A stretch of DNA of 64,000 nt from Botryosphaeria dothidea (GCA_011503125.2 WWBZ02000033.1:1116001-1180000), one strand, 5' to 3'; numbered from the stretch's first letter, positions 1 through 11,744 are shown. Made by a program: numbers and translations. The notes: a model not told the origin generated them from the letters alone.

Positions 1-2717
1 AGGTTAAACGGCGGATTCGACTTTTCTGGAACGGAGCGCGAAGTTTCGGCAGCGGGGTGGCTGCGCACACTGTTTGTGTCGCAGAATGTGAGGCTAGAGC
101 GGCGTTTCCCGGGGGGAAGGTGGTCGAGCTTGAAGGTTTTTGATGGCGTGTGCAGGTGTGCGACATGGCTTGTTGGAGGCGGAGCGGAGCGGAAAGAAAG
201 ATCGAGTTAGTCATTTTAGCCGAGCAGTGAAGAAAGTGAGATGCATGAAAGATGGCGCACCGACATGCCCTGTGGCGATGGGCACAAGCTTGGCAGGGCA
301 GAGCGGGTAGATCAAACATGAGGATTGCTTGTGAAAACCTAGGCTGGGTCCTTCTGTCACGATCGCGCACGATCAGCAGGACTGGTCTGGAATTTCGAAA
401 TTACTGATGGACGTGATCAGGCGGAATCCTCACCGAGAGAAAATAGTGAATTGGATGAGTTCAGGGCAAACAAGCTCCCCCACAGCCGAATAATAATCGC
501 AGCAATAGGAGAGAAGGCCGTTCCGCCTGAAAGCAAACTGCCGTAATAGGAAATTCACAGGGACAAGATGTATGGTATCAATTGAATCCTTCAACCAATC
601 AGAAAAATTCGTCCAGTCCTTTTTTAATACTGCTACCTACTATTTGTTCTCGAACTCTCGATCCTGGTCCTTTTTTCCCTTTACATTCTCTTGAGACGGC
701 AAGATCCCTCCGATCTCATGTCCCTTGCTACAACAAGGCCTTAGACCCTTATGAGCCAAGGGTTTCTTAAGGTCACGCGAATGATGAAGCGGGGAACAGC
801 GCGCGAATTTCCTGGCGAACGTCGCACCTATAACCACGTGGATTCTCCCATGTTCCATCTCATCAAGGAATTCGAGAAAGCTGGCACTCTGGTTCCGAAA
901 TGCTGTGAAAGCTGTCATGTCGCATTTCGCCATGGATTTCAGATGTTTGAGTAACCTCGACACCAGGTACAAGTACGCACGAGAAGAACCAATCAGGCCA
1001 GAGCAAATGCTTGAAATAATTCACGACATTCACACCCGACTTCGACATTCGGGAAGAGACCATGAGGTGATGGCAGTTCTGCTAGTACATTATTTGAGAA
1101 GATTGCTGTCTTTGCGCGTGGCGGAACTGGCTGTAGTAGTTCATCTTGTTTGAAAATCAGTCCTACTCGCGGTTTCCACCATCTCGCGTTCCCACCTTTT
1201 AGTCACGCAGTCAACCTCACGCGACTTTATTTCTATTTCTGTTCCACATCTTCCTTGATTAAAGTTTCGTCCACCGTGACTAACGGAGCAACACCGGTTC
1301 ATCAACGTCCGCTAGCCATCAAAAAGATGCGCCGTCCATACACATTTGCCCAACCCGGCTAGCGCGCAGAAAGCCGGCGGCGGCGAAAACCACCGCCCAC
1401 TACCAAAAGCGGCACTCGCGCAAGGGCGCACCGACATCCCCCGCCTCATGCTCCCTGCCTTACTCACACAAGCGCACAAAGTATTTATAGCACCCCACAG
1501 AAACCCAGCCCTACCCATATGACCTCCTCCGCCGTTCGATAGACTTTCCACCATCGACATCCGGGCCAACCTTCTTCGCGAACAGACACACGGCGGGTAT
1601 GCTTAAACCGTCCACGCATCCTCCAACACGCAGCAGAGCCAACGGCGATAGACGCAGCGCCGCGCGTGCGTTGACGTCTGCAGCATAGCCCTTCTGTTTC
1701 GTCGAAAACGTTGCGTGAGGGAGGCCGAATAACGAGGAATGATTTCAAACCTTCGGCCGAGCTGAGTTTTTTGGTTGTACAAGGGAAACTGCGACACGTA
1801 GTCCAGCTCTCCGTCGCTGATGTCTCGCCTTGCCGAGACTCGAGTAATAGGGTGCATGCACGTAAGCCAAATATCGATCCCCGCTTGGCGCCGGTGTCCA
1901 GACCACACCCGCGGGGAAGGGTACGGACAGGATCGATGCTCACATCAGCGCTGGTCTCATGCATATGCCAGTAGCATCAACAGCGATCGACCAGGAACAC
2001 ACGGCGCGCCGGGTACATGCACTAATCGGCACAGCTAAGACCGCAATTATTGGATTCCAGATCTTCGGAAATTTCTTTGATTTGTTTGTTACCTATCTAC
2101 ATAATACTCGGAGGAGCCGTTTCTCGACAGAGAGTGGAAGGCGATCTTCAAAAAAAAAATTAAAAAATATGGACATTGAAGCGAAAGTCCTCTAACCCTC
2201 GTATATCTCGTCCTCCACATCCAGGAAAAGGGAAAGCCGTAATGGTAGTCAAGACGTGAAGTCCCGGGTATAATACTAAAAGCTCATACTTGTTTCAAAC
2301 ATCCGAAAGACATGGGAGGCATCGCGTAAACAATAAAAAGTAGAAAGACGTCCCGGGTATCTTTGCCGTAAACTCTTCAGAAAATCAAGGAAAAACAGAA
2401 GAAAGCGTGAGCTGGTAAAAATAAACACTGAATCGGAAAGCCGTGGAAAGGATCGACCGGATGGTGAACGAGGGCCGTACGGAGAGAGCTGATCCGGCAT
2501 TGGACGAACCGAACCACGAACACGAGATGGAACTTTAAAAGGCTCTCGCACGCACCATCTTTCCGACCATGTGGATGGGAAGTGGTACGGTAGCTGGGAA
2601 GCCAAACGAAGCTTAAAAACTTCCGTAGTCTCGGCGACGGCCCCTCCCCCACCACGAGCACCCCTGCTCGCGAAGCCGATCAAGGGACTATTGATCTCCA
2701 AATAGGGAAGCCAAGAC
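1..2717. other. No gene recognised (left flank)
   Basis: Only short open frames are present, and none has a recognisable motif, a splice-joined extension or protein-like composition. The last 450 bases lie just past the stop of the minus-strand gene ending at 2718 and probably include its 3' untranslated region. The first bases may be the flank of a gene outside the window. Confidence 0.5.
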
Positions 2718-5039
2718 TTAGACAGCTGGGATCCAGACATCCCACTCCTCGCCCTTCACAGGCGTACGTCCGACAATGCATTTTGTTCTCGCCTGCGCAT
2801 CGGTGCTGAGCTGCTGTGCGCATGGAGCGGCATGCGCCTCAGCAATATGCCTGAGTAGGGTGTCGGCATTACCGTAAACACTGGTGACGCGCCCTTCGGC
2901 GCAGCAGAAGGAGCAGCCGTAGCTATAACCGGACTTGTGAAGGTACTTCTGGTCAGCGTCGCCGTGCTTCTCCTTCGATGCAACCGACAGATCAGACGTC
3001 GATTTTGCCGTAGTGGAAGCGTGATTGGCGAGAAAGCCGGCGATGTTACCACCAGTGGTATCGTGCTCAGTGGCCATTGGACGGAGCAGGGAACTGGATT
3101 TGATCTTGACGTGGGATTTGGCGAGAAAGATCCACTTGTACTTGATGGTGATGTGCGCATCACCGACGGGATGGCTGTAGGTATATGTGTTAGGGTCAGT
3201 GAGGTACGGCTTCTTTGCGCCGAAGGTAGGGCCCTCGAAGCTGCATTCTTTGCATTGCCAGACAAGGCACGATGTGTACATGCCGACTGGCTTGTTGCGG
3301 ACCGCCAGACTCTTCTTCTGGTCTTCGCGGAGAGACCAGGCACCTTTACAAAAGTTGTAGTAGTTATTAGCCTTGCAAGGACGGCCAAGCATGGGCTGAT
3401 TTGAGGTGGGAGCTGTGGTTGGTAGTACAGGTGGTGCAGGTTGCGGTGGAATGACTGTTACTTTTGGAGCGCTGAAGGTGGGGTTGTGCGACTGCATCGT
3501 GGTTGCGGTGGATGGCGGTGAGCTAAGTTCATTTGGCGGGGGTTCGATACTGAAAGGGCTGCTGTTCTGGATGGACGTGTAACTGTGGCGGGTACGGGGA
3601 GGGGCCACGGACAAGGAGACACAGTCATCACCGCTCAGGTTAGCTGAAGAGATGGTTATGTTATCTCCCGTAGCATTCTCAGATGTGGAATAGTGGCTGC
3701 AGGAAGAGACAGAAGCGCCAGAGCTGAGCCAAGAGGTGGGACGGAGTTCCTTGTCGAGTCTCAGAGAACCCATGCATTGGTTGAAGGCCTCATTGAGCTC
3801 CGCTGAAGTCCGCATGCCGCCAGGGGCTCCTACAGCGGCATCCAGACTCATTGGTTCAATTTGCTGTTCCATTGACTCTCGTTCAAGAGGGTGGATTGGA
3901 CGTGGACTCTCCGGGAAGTGAGAAGGGTCGACTTTTCTGTCAGACTCAAATTGACCACGGTTGAATCTGCTAGGCGAGTAGGCCGGTGGTGGCGGAGGAT
4001 GCATGGGAGGGCGGAGTCTTATTGGGACTTCCGCCGGGAGCTCGTGAGTCTGAGGGCTGATCAGGTCTTGGTGCTCCTGAGATCCGCGGTTCGATAGCCA
4101 AGGCAGGTTCGGGGCCAAGTTATATCCAGAGTTCCTCTTCTCCGAGTTGCTAGAGTTACTAGAGTGACCAGTGAGGGCAGAAGAGCTCCTCCGGTGAGAG
4201 AAGACCCTGTGAAGCACACTCTTTGGCTTCTCCTCATTGTTCAGAATGGTGACTGCCGGTGGAAGATGCTCAGAAAAGTTGCTCGAAGATCTGGAGCGTT
4301 GGCTGTTGCTGAGAGAGGACCTTTGAGTGCTGCTAAGAGAGGATCGGTAGCCGGCATCACTGTCCAGCCTTGGTCGGGGCTCAGGCGGAAACTCGTTAAC
4401 AACGCGCAGACGCAATTCTGCAAGGGCGCTGAGTGTGTCGCGCCTCAGCATGACAGAAGCTTCATGCAAAGAGGTCAGGTCGACAACGGCAGACTCATTA
4501 CGCGTGGCAATTTGCAGGCTCCTAATGACATCGGACTGCAGCGAGACCGCAATGTGAAGCAGACGCTCACGCGCAATTGCTGGTTTGGTCAGCGACAGTC
4601 CAGATCAGTCGGTGGGTAGAATACTGACCGTCACCTATTTTGACGCTTTGACCCAATTCCCTGCAGTCAGCAGCGTAGCGCTGCTCAATTTGAGCCTCTC
4701 CATTCTCGAGAGACTCCAGAAGGGCCTTTTCTTTGTAGGCTTCCTCGCCCTTTCTCTTCTTGCGTTGCTTCTTCAGCTGCTTGAGCAGCTCGGCTCCGCT
4801 GTGAAAGGCCGAAGCGACGGCGGCAACGGCAACGGAAACCTGAAGGGAGTTCATTGGGTCAGCATGGGGAAGGCTCTGGAGAGGAGGGGTTCACCGGTTT
4901 AAGGGAGCGAGCGGAGAGGGGTGACGTTAATTAAGGACTTTGAGCACGGAAGCATTGGTGGCGCGAAAGCATGCGGAAGACGCGGACGGAGGCGCGGACG
5001 CTTAAGAAAACGGCGTGGGCTTACCTCGAGCGCAGCCAT
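2718..5039 (-). CDS. Fungal-specific protein with N-terminal helical region and C-terminal Cys-rich domain
   Basis: Three exons are inferred: 5039-5025, 4839-4629 and 4579-2718, giving about 695 residues. The start was chosen because a 15-base exon (MAALE) with donor GTAAGC joins in frame at the CTTCAG acceptor to VSVAVAAVASAFHSGAEL, which reproduces the N-terminus I know from this fungal family; an ATG at 4854 is the simpler alternative. Residues 1-150 are helical, with a Lys/Arg/Glu-rich stretch. Residues 150-470 are Ser/Pro-rich and look disordered. Residues 472-660 form the conserved part, with NNYYNFCKGAW, WQCKECSFEG, CSFCCAEG and an RHIAEAH tail that resemble paired zinc ligands. The intron at 4628-4580 is supported by frame continuity. 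The molecular function of this family is not known to me. The gene is transcribed away from the C2H2 gene to its right. Confidence 0.8.
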
Positions 5040-6981
5040 GGTGTCAAGCTCTCGACAAGCTCGGGGCGAGCTGTGGTGAGGATGAAGCAGTGGCAGGTGC
5101 TCAGGACGTCAGTAACATCTCACGCGAAGACGGCGAGAGGACAAGGCTCTGGGGAGGGTTGCGAGCGATAAGAATGGGCAGGTGGGTATTTTGAAAGCTA
5201 TGGCCGTGGGCACGCGCAGGGATTGTGCCCCGCGAGCGCCTCTGGGCGGCCTTGCAGTGCGCCTGGGCTCCGGGAACTGACCCTGGCGGCCGGGCGCAGC
5301 TACAGCCTTTCGAGAAGGTGGCCTGTCCATCGCGCCTGACAGGCCTTCTCTCACTTGTGGAATCAGCCGGACAGCCTGCGCCGACCGACCAGCGCGGGGT
5401 GGGCCGCGCCAGACAAGCAACGTGCGTACGCCCGGTCGGACCGGCAGGAATCAGTGGCATATGGCCGTGGAGAGTCGGATGCCGCTCTCGCGCGTCCGTT
5501 TCGTGCGAGGCCGCCGCGTGGCACTCTGACATCAGAGCGGCAGGCAGCTGCATTCCCCGTTGAGCGCACGACGATCAGGCAGGCGAACTGCCCCGAGTCA
5601 GCGCGTGAAACGGCGACAGGCTGAACAGGCAGGCACACAGTAGCCGCACTAGAGCACTGCACGGAAGGTGCAATCCTCGCTAAACTCCTGCAGGTCAGGG
5701 CCGATCAGTCGCCCGCCGCCCGCCGTGTTTCCGCGCAGCCCGCCTTCCTTCCCTCCTCCACTGCCTCCTCCGTCCTGCCACACCTCTGCCCGCTTTTCCG
5801 GCCAATCGCTGCGCTTCCGGCAGCTGCTTCTTTATGCCTCAACCCTCTCGCTAAACCACCTCAACCATCTATATTATTCTCCGTTATCGGGCCTGGCTGC
5901 CGTGAGCCCTGCCCGGCTGCCTTTCTCCGCACAGCTTCTTCCAACTTCACCCTGTCCATTTATCCTGAGAGCTTCCAGAAGCATTCCTAATCCTCACACT
6001 GCTCGTCTTCCGCGTCGCCCTGCAGCTGCCTTTCTAGAGACATGCCTCTTGCGGCCGCTCAAGCTTGACCCACGACTCACCGCCGCTTTGGCGTGCACTT
6101 GATCGTCTCATTTCTCCGCTTCCACCAAGCCCTGACGCCCGACGCCCACAGTCCTCGGTCCGACTCTACCACATGATGCGTCGGCAATGAAGTCATTCGG
6201 CAATTCGCCCCGTACATACGGAGGCCCTCCGCTCCGCTCCGCAATAACGTGCGAACCCGGAGCTGACTGCTTATGCTCGATTGACTTGTATTTAAGCGAC
6301 GAAACTTCAGCGAGCGGGACACCTCTCCGGCTTGCAAATTGATGAGGGTCTTCGAACACGTGGTCCCTCGCCGCTGCTCGGCAGCTTCCGGAGTCCGACA
6401 CACTGTGCTAGCCTCATCGCTTCGCTTGAATCGTCGCCTATTGTGACTCTCGCCTTAGCGGCTCTGTCATCTTCGCCTCGGGACATTCCGTGCTTAAGGC
6501 TCGCCGTGAACTCCATACATTGAGTCACGTGGGGCGTTGTGAATGACAAAGTTTCCATTCTATCTGGCAATCTATATGAAGATTAAACCCCCGATGAGGG
6601 TGAATGAATACGGGAGCCTAGAATTGATGTGTGTTGTCAGCAATGGCACACTCCGATGGATTTGCTTGAATTGCACGATTCTATCAGAGCGATTCAAGGC
6701 CAGACAAGGGGGCACTTCCCCAAATGGTTTCAGTCAGTGAAGGAAGATCACCAATCTGAATATCACATTCCCTGTTTCATTTGTCTATAGATTGTCCCTC
6801 TGAGCTGGTGGGTGCTTTTCGGCTTTCATTCGCGCCTGTATCCGGTGTCTCTGCTCATCTCAATCCCGCGAGCATCTGTGGTCTGTCGGAATCTGTAGTA
6901 GATTCCTCAGTGTCATAGTCGCCCTCTGATCTGTCAATAAAACACTCGACTTTTCTTGTCCACAGAGCCGTATACCGTCTC
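5040..6981. other. Intergenic, GC-rich 5' flank, no gene recognised
   Basis: This stretch lies between the 5' end of the gene ending at 2718 and the 3' end of the C2H2 gene. Its left part is GC-rich and 5660-6100 is C/T-rich on the plus strand, which gives long but low-complexity Pro/Ser/Arg open frames without motifs. I see no coding gene. Promoter elements of the minus-strand gene should be near 5040-5600. Confidence 0.5.
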
Positions 6982-9583
6982 TCAGTGCTCTTCCCTCCTC
7001 ACTTCGTGGCAAAATCCATCCTTGTGAGACCCAGGCGATGTGACCTTCAATTTTCCAGGATTCAGTATCTTGTTGAAGGGCACGTCGACTGGGTCGAGAG
7101 AGCCGTCAGAGTTGTCAGGGTCATCAGAAAATGCGATTTCCGGAGCAGACTTCGGGGTGTCATGGCAAATAGGCGGAGGAGATGATGATGCTTGTCTATG
7201 ATGACTGTTGCTACCTTTTATTTGCGTGGACGGCGTGTCTTGGCGATTCACTGAGCGTATCAGAGATGGCGGTATCTTCATGCTACTAGGAGTGGGTGGC
7301 TTTCCAAAGGTTGCGTCGACAGAACCATCGATGAGGTCGGACTCGCTATTGTCGTCTTCGAAGAGAACGTGGAAATACTCCCCCTCTTCTTCTCTTTTCG
7401 ATTTTCCGGGTCCTATGCCACCATCGTCCGCAAGAGCTACACCATCCATCTTACTTATTCTCTCTTTCCTCGACGACCTCATCAGAATCACTCTCATCTC
7501 AACTACCTCCCTCACTTTACCGAAGCCTCGCCTGATGAACTCCCGCACATCTTGCTCAATACACGCTAAGCTCCACTCGGCATTCTAGCTTCTCTCATCT
7601 CCCCTGACCCACTCTAACAATCTATCTACCTGGTTCCTCTGATGTGTCGACTGTAGTGCATTGTATTGCTCGCTCACGCCGCCCGCGCGTGCTCCCTTTT
7701 TACTACCACCCACGACACCAGTGCTCCGCCGCACGATGCGCGAAAGCTCGTCGTTCGAGAAGGGCAGCACCGCCCTATGGCACCGCGACCAGGAAGCTGT
7801 ATCGCCCGGCTCGTGGATCTTGCGGAACGACCAGCCGTGGAAAATGCGGGTGACGGGGCCGGTCAGATTACCCAAGTGTTGGTCGAAAGGTCGAGTCGTG
7901 TTCGCAGGCATTTCTTCTGCCCCTCCTGCCCCTACTCCGCCTCCCAGGCCGGGCGGTGGGTGGTCGCGCCCTAAAATGGGGGGGAGAGCCGGCGCCGGGG
8001 GCCGGTGGCGGTGGCGGAGGTGGTGGATGCTGGCCTTCACCCACTGGTGGAACCTCAAACTGAGGAACTTGGTTGTCTGAAGCGGAATGTCCTGTACTAT
8101 TCTCTTCTTCCTCAACCTCAAGTATCCGCGGTAACGCGAATAGGGCAAGTTGTTCTTGATGCTTTCCTACATGTCTCTCAAGTTGTGACAGAGTCAGCTC
8201 CCTTTTGCCGCAAAAACAGCAGTTGGCAAGGTTGTTGACGGGGGCTTTCCTCGCGCAAACTTGCACCAGTGAGGGCGTACCACCACTTTGAAACATTTGG
8301 CGATGGCCCTGTTGGATATGATGCTCGAACTCTTCTTGATCATGAAAAGTCTTTCTGCAAGCTTCAATGCACTGCCACCAGCGCCGATGGGATTCTCTTT
8401 CATGTTGGAAACAGTCGTGACGCCTTGCGTACAGCTTGTGTGCTGATTGACACCCGCTGAAGGTGCAGACATATGGTCTGAGGTCTCGAAACACGTGCTT
8501 TCTGCATAAGTCCCCGAAGTTAGCTTATGGCGGATCATGAGCATCATTTAACTTACTTCCAGGCGCGTCGACCGCTAATCGAAACGACCATGTGGCAGTA
8601 AGGACATACAAATGGGTTACCATTTGCCAAGTCTGCTGGTATGGCAGGTATTCTCAAGGCATGGTCATCCGAACCGTCGGCTGATGTCGCAAAGGAGGTC
8701 TCGGTTGCTTCAGATTCTGCATCTCTCTTGTCCAAATCAACCACCTCTAACTTCTTGACTCTCTCAGGGAGCGAGCTTGCAATGGTGCTCGGTGGTTCAA
8801 GCTTCGTTACCCCCTCGTCATCAGATGAATTTTGCTGATCAGTCAAGCCTTGTGCGAGTTTACTCATGTGAGCTTCCCGATACTTGAAATAAAGGCGACG
8901 CTTAGAAATAGCCTCCCCAAGCCGGGCCGAGATATCTTCGGGTATGCCGGGAAGCTTATCTTGTACATAATGGATATCGAAAGGTTCGAAATGAGAAGTA
9001 TCGAGGTCAGCAGTGAAGAATTGATCATGGTCGGCCGGATCCCGCATTGATATGGACAGGCGGAGTAAAAGGTCGACTCTCTTTTTTATGCTGAACTGAA
9101 TCTGAGAGATCTCAGTTTCTTTATCGAGCATTCCTTCGCCGTCCGAAGACGTAGTCTCGTCTGAATCAGATCCATCAGACATCATGTCCCATGGTACTTG
9201 CTTCCCAGAGACAATCGAGCTTGCTTTATTCAATCACATCAGCCCCACGAATCACACATATGGGCGAAGAACTCACCTTCATGAAGGAGACCGTTAAGAT
9301 CTCTCAGCAGTGAAATGACTTTTGCTTTAATATGTGAAGCATCCCGCAGCCGGTAATCAAGGGAGCACCTTCCTTGCCTATGAGCGCCGACGTTTCCTGC
9401 CCACACCCTGAAACGACCAAGTTCTTCGCTCAGCTTTGAAGTTCCTATTCCTTCTTGCTGATAGAGTTCGGATTGCAGAAGATCACAAGCCAGACTGTCG
9501 AAAGAAGAAAAGCAGATCTTCACTTGCAGCGCTATTGAAGGATCGGAATTGTTTGCTGTAAGCTTTGAGGTTGCCATATTCAT
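6982..9583 (-). CDS. Multi-C2H2 zinc finger protein, copy 1
   Basis: Exons are inferred at 9583-9277, 9223-8557, 8501-8041, 7970-7630 and 7584-6982, about 792 residues. Each junction has a GT-AG pair and restores the frame. The N-terminus carries LGRFRVWAGNVGAHR and LDYRLRDASHI, a module widespread in fungal proteins. Residues about 305-460 hold the zinc fingers: CPYCHMVVS followed by KKHVFRDLRPYVCT, a CTFSGC finger, a CIEAC finger with a paired His, and CCFCGKRELTLSQLERHVGKH, closed by the typical QEQLALFALP. A Pro-rich stretch follows, then a C-terminal region with HGWSFRKIHEPGD. One TAG (7587-7585) interrupts the frame. It is removed by a 45-base intron (7629-7585) or a 93-base intron (7677-7585, better donor GTGAGC), or else it is a nonsense mutation. 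The product probably binds nucleic acid or protein; no target is known. The gene is divergent from the DUF7580 gene at 9963 and paralogous to the gene at 12944-15408. Confidence 0.82.
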
Positions 9584-9962
9584 CTACTCAACTTGTATCG
9601 AAGTGCAAGCGGAGTCGAAGGGATAATTTTTTGATGTCCTGAATGAGAAAGTTGGTTACAGAAACTGGTGAAATATGCTTCTGATGAAGCGTTCGCAGAA
9701 GGCTGTAGATACGATAGGAGATTCGGATTCCTGAGATGTTGAATTTACCCCGCCTGGATGCATTTGTCGACTTGCATAATGTGGCGGAGGGCTACAGCCA
9801 GTAAACTACTCTCAGAAGCTTACAAAGATAGCCGGCCCCTCATGTCTCTTACGTGTAACGGGTTTCCCCGACGCAACAACTTCCCAAATAACATTCAGCC
9901 TTAGACAATCTGTCGGAGATCTCTATCAATTCCCTGAATCTATATGACTCTGGGCTCCCAAC
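9584..9962. promoter_or_regulatory. Shared divergent promoter, pair 1
   Basis: These 379 bases separate the start codons of the minus-strand C2H2 gene and the plus-strand DUF7580 gene, so both promoters must lie here or inside the genes. No clear TATA box was seen. The matching interval of the second pair (15409-15747) has a similar length but no obvious extended identity by eye. Confidence 0.6.
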
Positions 9963-11744
9963 ATGTCCGGAATTGAGGTCGTCGGACTCGTTCTCGGCGC
10001 GATTCCACTCGCAGCGAAAGCGTTCAAGGTGTACGCTGAGAGTGTCTCAACAGTCGGTCGTTACCGAAAGTATAAGCACATTCTACGGGATCTTTACCAA
10101 GAAATAGACAGCGAGCGGATTGAATACCTCAACACTTGCGAACTATTGTTGGATGGCATAGTCGCTGACAACGCTCAGAAGACACGATTGCTGCAAACCC
10201 CTGGAGGTGATGAATGGAAAGGGAGCGAACTTGAGGACCGACTCAAAAGGAGGTTGGTAGGATCGTACGAAACCTATAAGAACATTATCGAGAATATGAA
10301 CAACACGGTGGAGGAGATCAATGCGCTACTTAAGCTTGGACCGGACGGCAAGGTGAGCCTTGAACGCCTCAATCAAATGCCCTTCGCAGAGGCTTTGCTA
10401 AGCCTGGTGAAGGTCCAATTGGACAAGACCCGCAGATTCAAGGATGAGCTGCAACGCATCAAGTTCAGCATTAACAAAGCCAATTATGAAGAACTCATCG
10501 CCAAGATCACGCGCAACAACGTAAGGCTAAGCAAGCTCACGGAGCAGAATCGAGCTCTTGAGACATCACGACAGTCAATTGACCGCAAGCTTCCCGACTT
10601 CGAAATCATCCAGAAGACCGCCATCAAAGTGTACAACGCACTGAGCACTCATCTACAATGTGACCCTGCTACTTGCGCTGCGACGCACTCAATCAACCTA
10701 AGGCTTGAATGTCGGGAGCGAGTCACTGCCTCAGAAGGCTGTCTCAAATCCAGCGAATCATTCATGTTTCGCGTAATCCTTTCTTATTGCTCCAGCTTCA
10801 ACCCTCCCGAGACGGCCCCGTGGAAATTGGAGGCACTTGATATCCGGCCATTTGCTGATCCACCTTGCAAATCTCAGGGACACCCACAGTCGACGCTCCG
10901 AAGAAAAAGGGTGACATTCGTGTCTCCAAATGCCAATGCAGCATCAAACAGCTGCTCCATCCCCGAAGACTCAAGTCTCTCAAGAATCCACAACTTGTGT
11001 AAGGAGATCCCGAGCTTCTGTTCGACGAATGAGAACCGCTGTGTACGCTTCCTGGAGGATAAAATCACGCGTCAAAAAATTGTGCTAACCCCGGAGAGGC
11101 CTTTTGTCAACGAACCGGAAGATCCTGCAATACTGTCGTTACGCAAGCTCATTGGAGATGAAAGAACAAGCGGTGCGGTACTTTCATGGTCCATCAAGCT
11201 CCAAGTCGCTGTCATAATGGCGTCAAGCCTCTTACAGCTTCACGGGACTCCCTGGCTGGCCGAGGAGTGGAACACGGAAGATGTAGGAATCCTAAGCGGC
11301 ATGGAAGAGGAAGTTTACAAACACTTATTCATCTCGAAACGATGCAAGATAAACGTACAGACGTGCCAGTCTCCTGCTCAGGCACATGATCCAAAGTCTT
11401 GGAGCGGTATCCGGAACAGACCCCTTTTCGCACTTGGAATCCTTCTCATTGACCTTTGTCTTGGGAAACCGTTTGAAGAGCTGCGTCAGCAGGCTACCAT
11501 CTCCATGGCTTCTGGATCTCAACCATCGACCTTACTAGATCTGAAAGTAGTGGAAGAACATATTGAGTGGTGTTACCTGGAGAAAGGAAATCACTATGGA
11601 GATGCGGTCCGACGATGCATCTGGTGTCTCTTTGATACGAGGAAAGCGGATCTTAGCGACGTTCAATTTCAAAAAGCTGTATACGAGGTTGTGGTAGCTC
11701 CTCTACAAGAAGACCTTGAGAACTTCACTTCTCTTGGTACGTAG
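9963..11744 (+). CDS. HeLo-like N-terminus plus C-terminal DUF7580 protein, copy 1
   Basis: An open frame of 593 residues starts at ATG 9963 (MSGIEVVGLVLGAIPLAAKA), which resembles fungal HeLo-like/prion-inhibition N-termini: a short hydrophobic helix followed by a helical bundle. Residues 385-585 match the fungal DUF7580 pattern, with ASSLLQLHGTPWLAEEW, RPLFALGILLIDLCLGKPFE and YGDAVRRCIWCLF. By eye this C-terminal part reads like a protein-kinase C-lobe without catalytic HRD/DFG residues. Bases 10353-10412 look like a 60-base intron that happens to be a multiple of three and free of stops: the paralog has a real intron at exactly this point with the same flanks. The spliced protein would have 573 residues. 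The gene is head-to-head with the C2H2 gene at 9583. Its function is unknown; a role in non-self recognition or cell-death signalling is only inferred from the N-terminal family. Confidence 0.85.
   Translation: MSGIEVVGLVLGAIPLAAKAFKVYAESVSTVGRYRKYKHILRDLYQEIDSERIEYLNTCELLLDGIVADNAQKTRLLQTPGGDEWKGSELEDRLKRRLVGSYETYKNIIENMNNTVEEINALLKLGPDGKVSLERLNQMPFAEALLSLVKVQLDKTRRFKDELQRIKFSINKANYEELIAKITRNNVRLSKLTEQNRALETSRQSIDRKLPDFEIIQKTAIKVYNALSTHLQCDPATCAATHSINLRLECRERVTASEGCLKSSESFMFRVILSYCSSFNPPETAPWKLEALDIRPFADPPCKSQGHPQSTLRRKRVTFVSPNANAASNSCSIPEDSSLSRIHNLCKEIPSFCSTNENRCVRFLEDKITRQKIVLTPERPFVNEPEDPAILSLRKLIGDERTSGAVLSWSIKLQVAVIMASSLLQLHGTPWLAEEWNTEDVGILSGMEEEVYKHLFISKRCKINVQTCQSPAQAHDPKSWSGIRNRPLFALGILLIDLCLGKPFEELRQQATISMASGSQPSTLLDLKVVEEHIEWCYLEKGNHYGDAVRRCIWCLFDTRKADLSDVQFQKAVYEVVVAPLQEDLENFTSLGT
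10353..10412 (+). other. Probable stop-free 3n intron inside the DUF7580 copy 1 gene
   Basis: The segment begins GTGAGC directly after GGCAAG and ends GTGAAG directly before GTCCAATTGG. In the paralog, a 54-base intron begins GTGATC after GGAAAG and ends GCACAG before GTCCAGCTGA. The match of both edges indicates a conserved intron position. In copy 1 it is 60 bases without a stop, so retention would add 20 residues (131-150). Confidence 0.65.

Noticed and set aside
2276..2740. 154-codon minus-strand frame
   Set aside because: Lies in the 3' flank of the gene ending at 2718 and has no motif.
5668..6102. 144-codon Pro/Ser-rich frame
   Set aside because: Low-complexity pyrimidine-rich upstream sequence; no motif or splice-joined neighbour.
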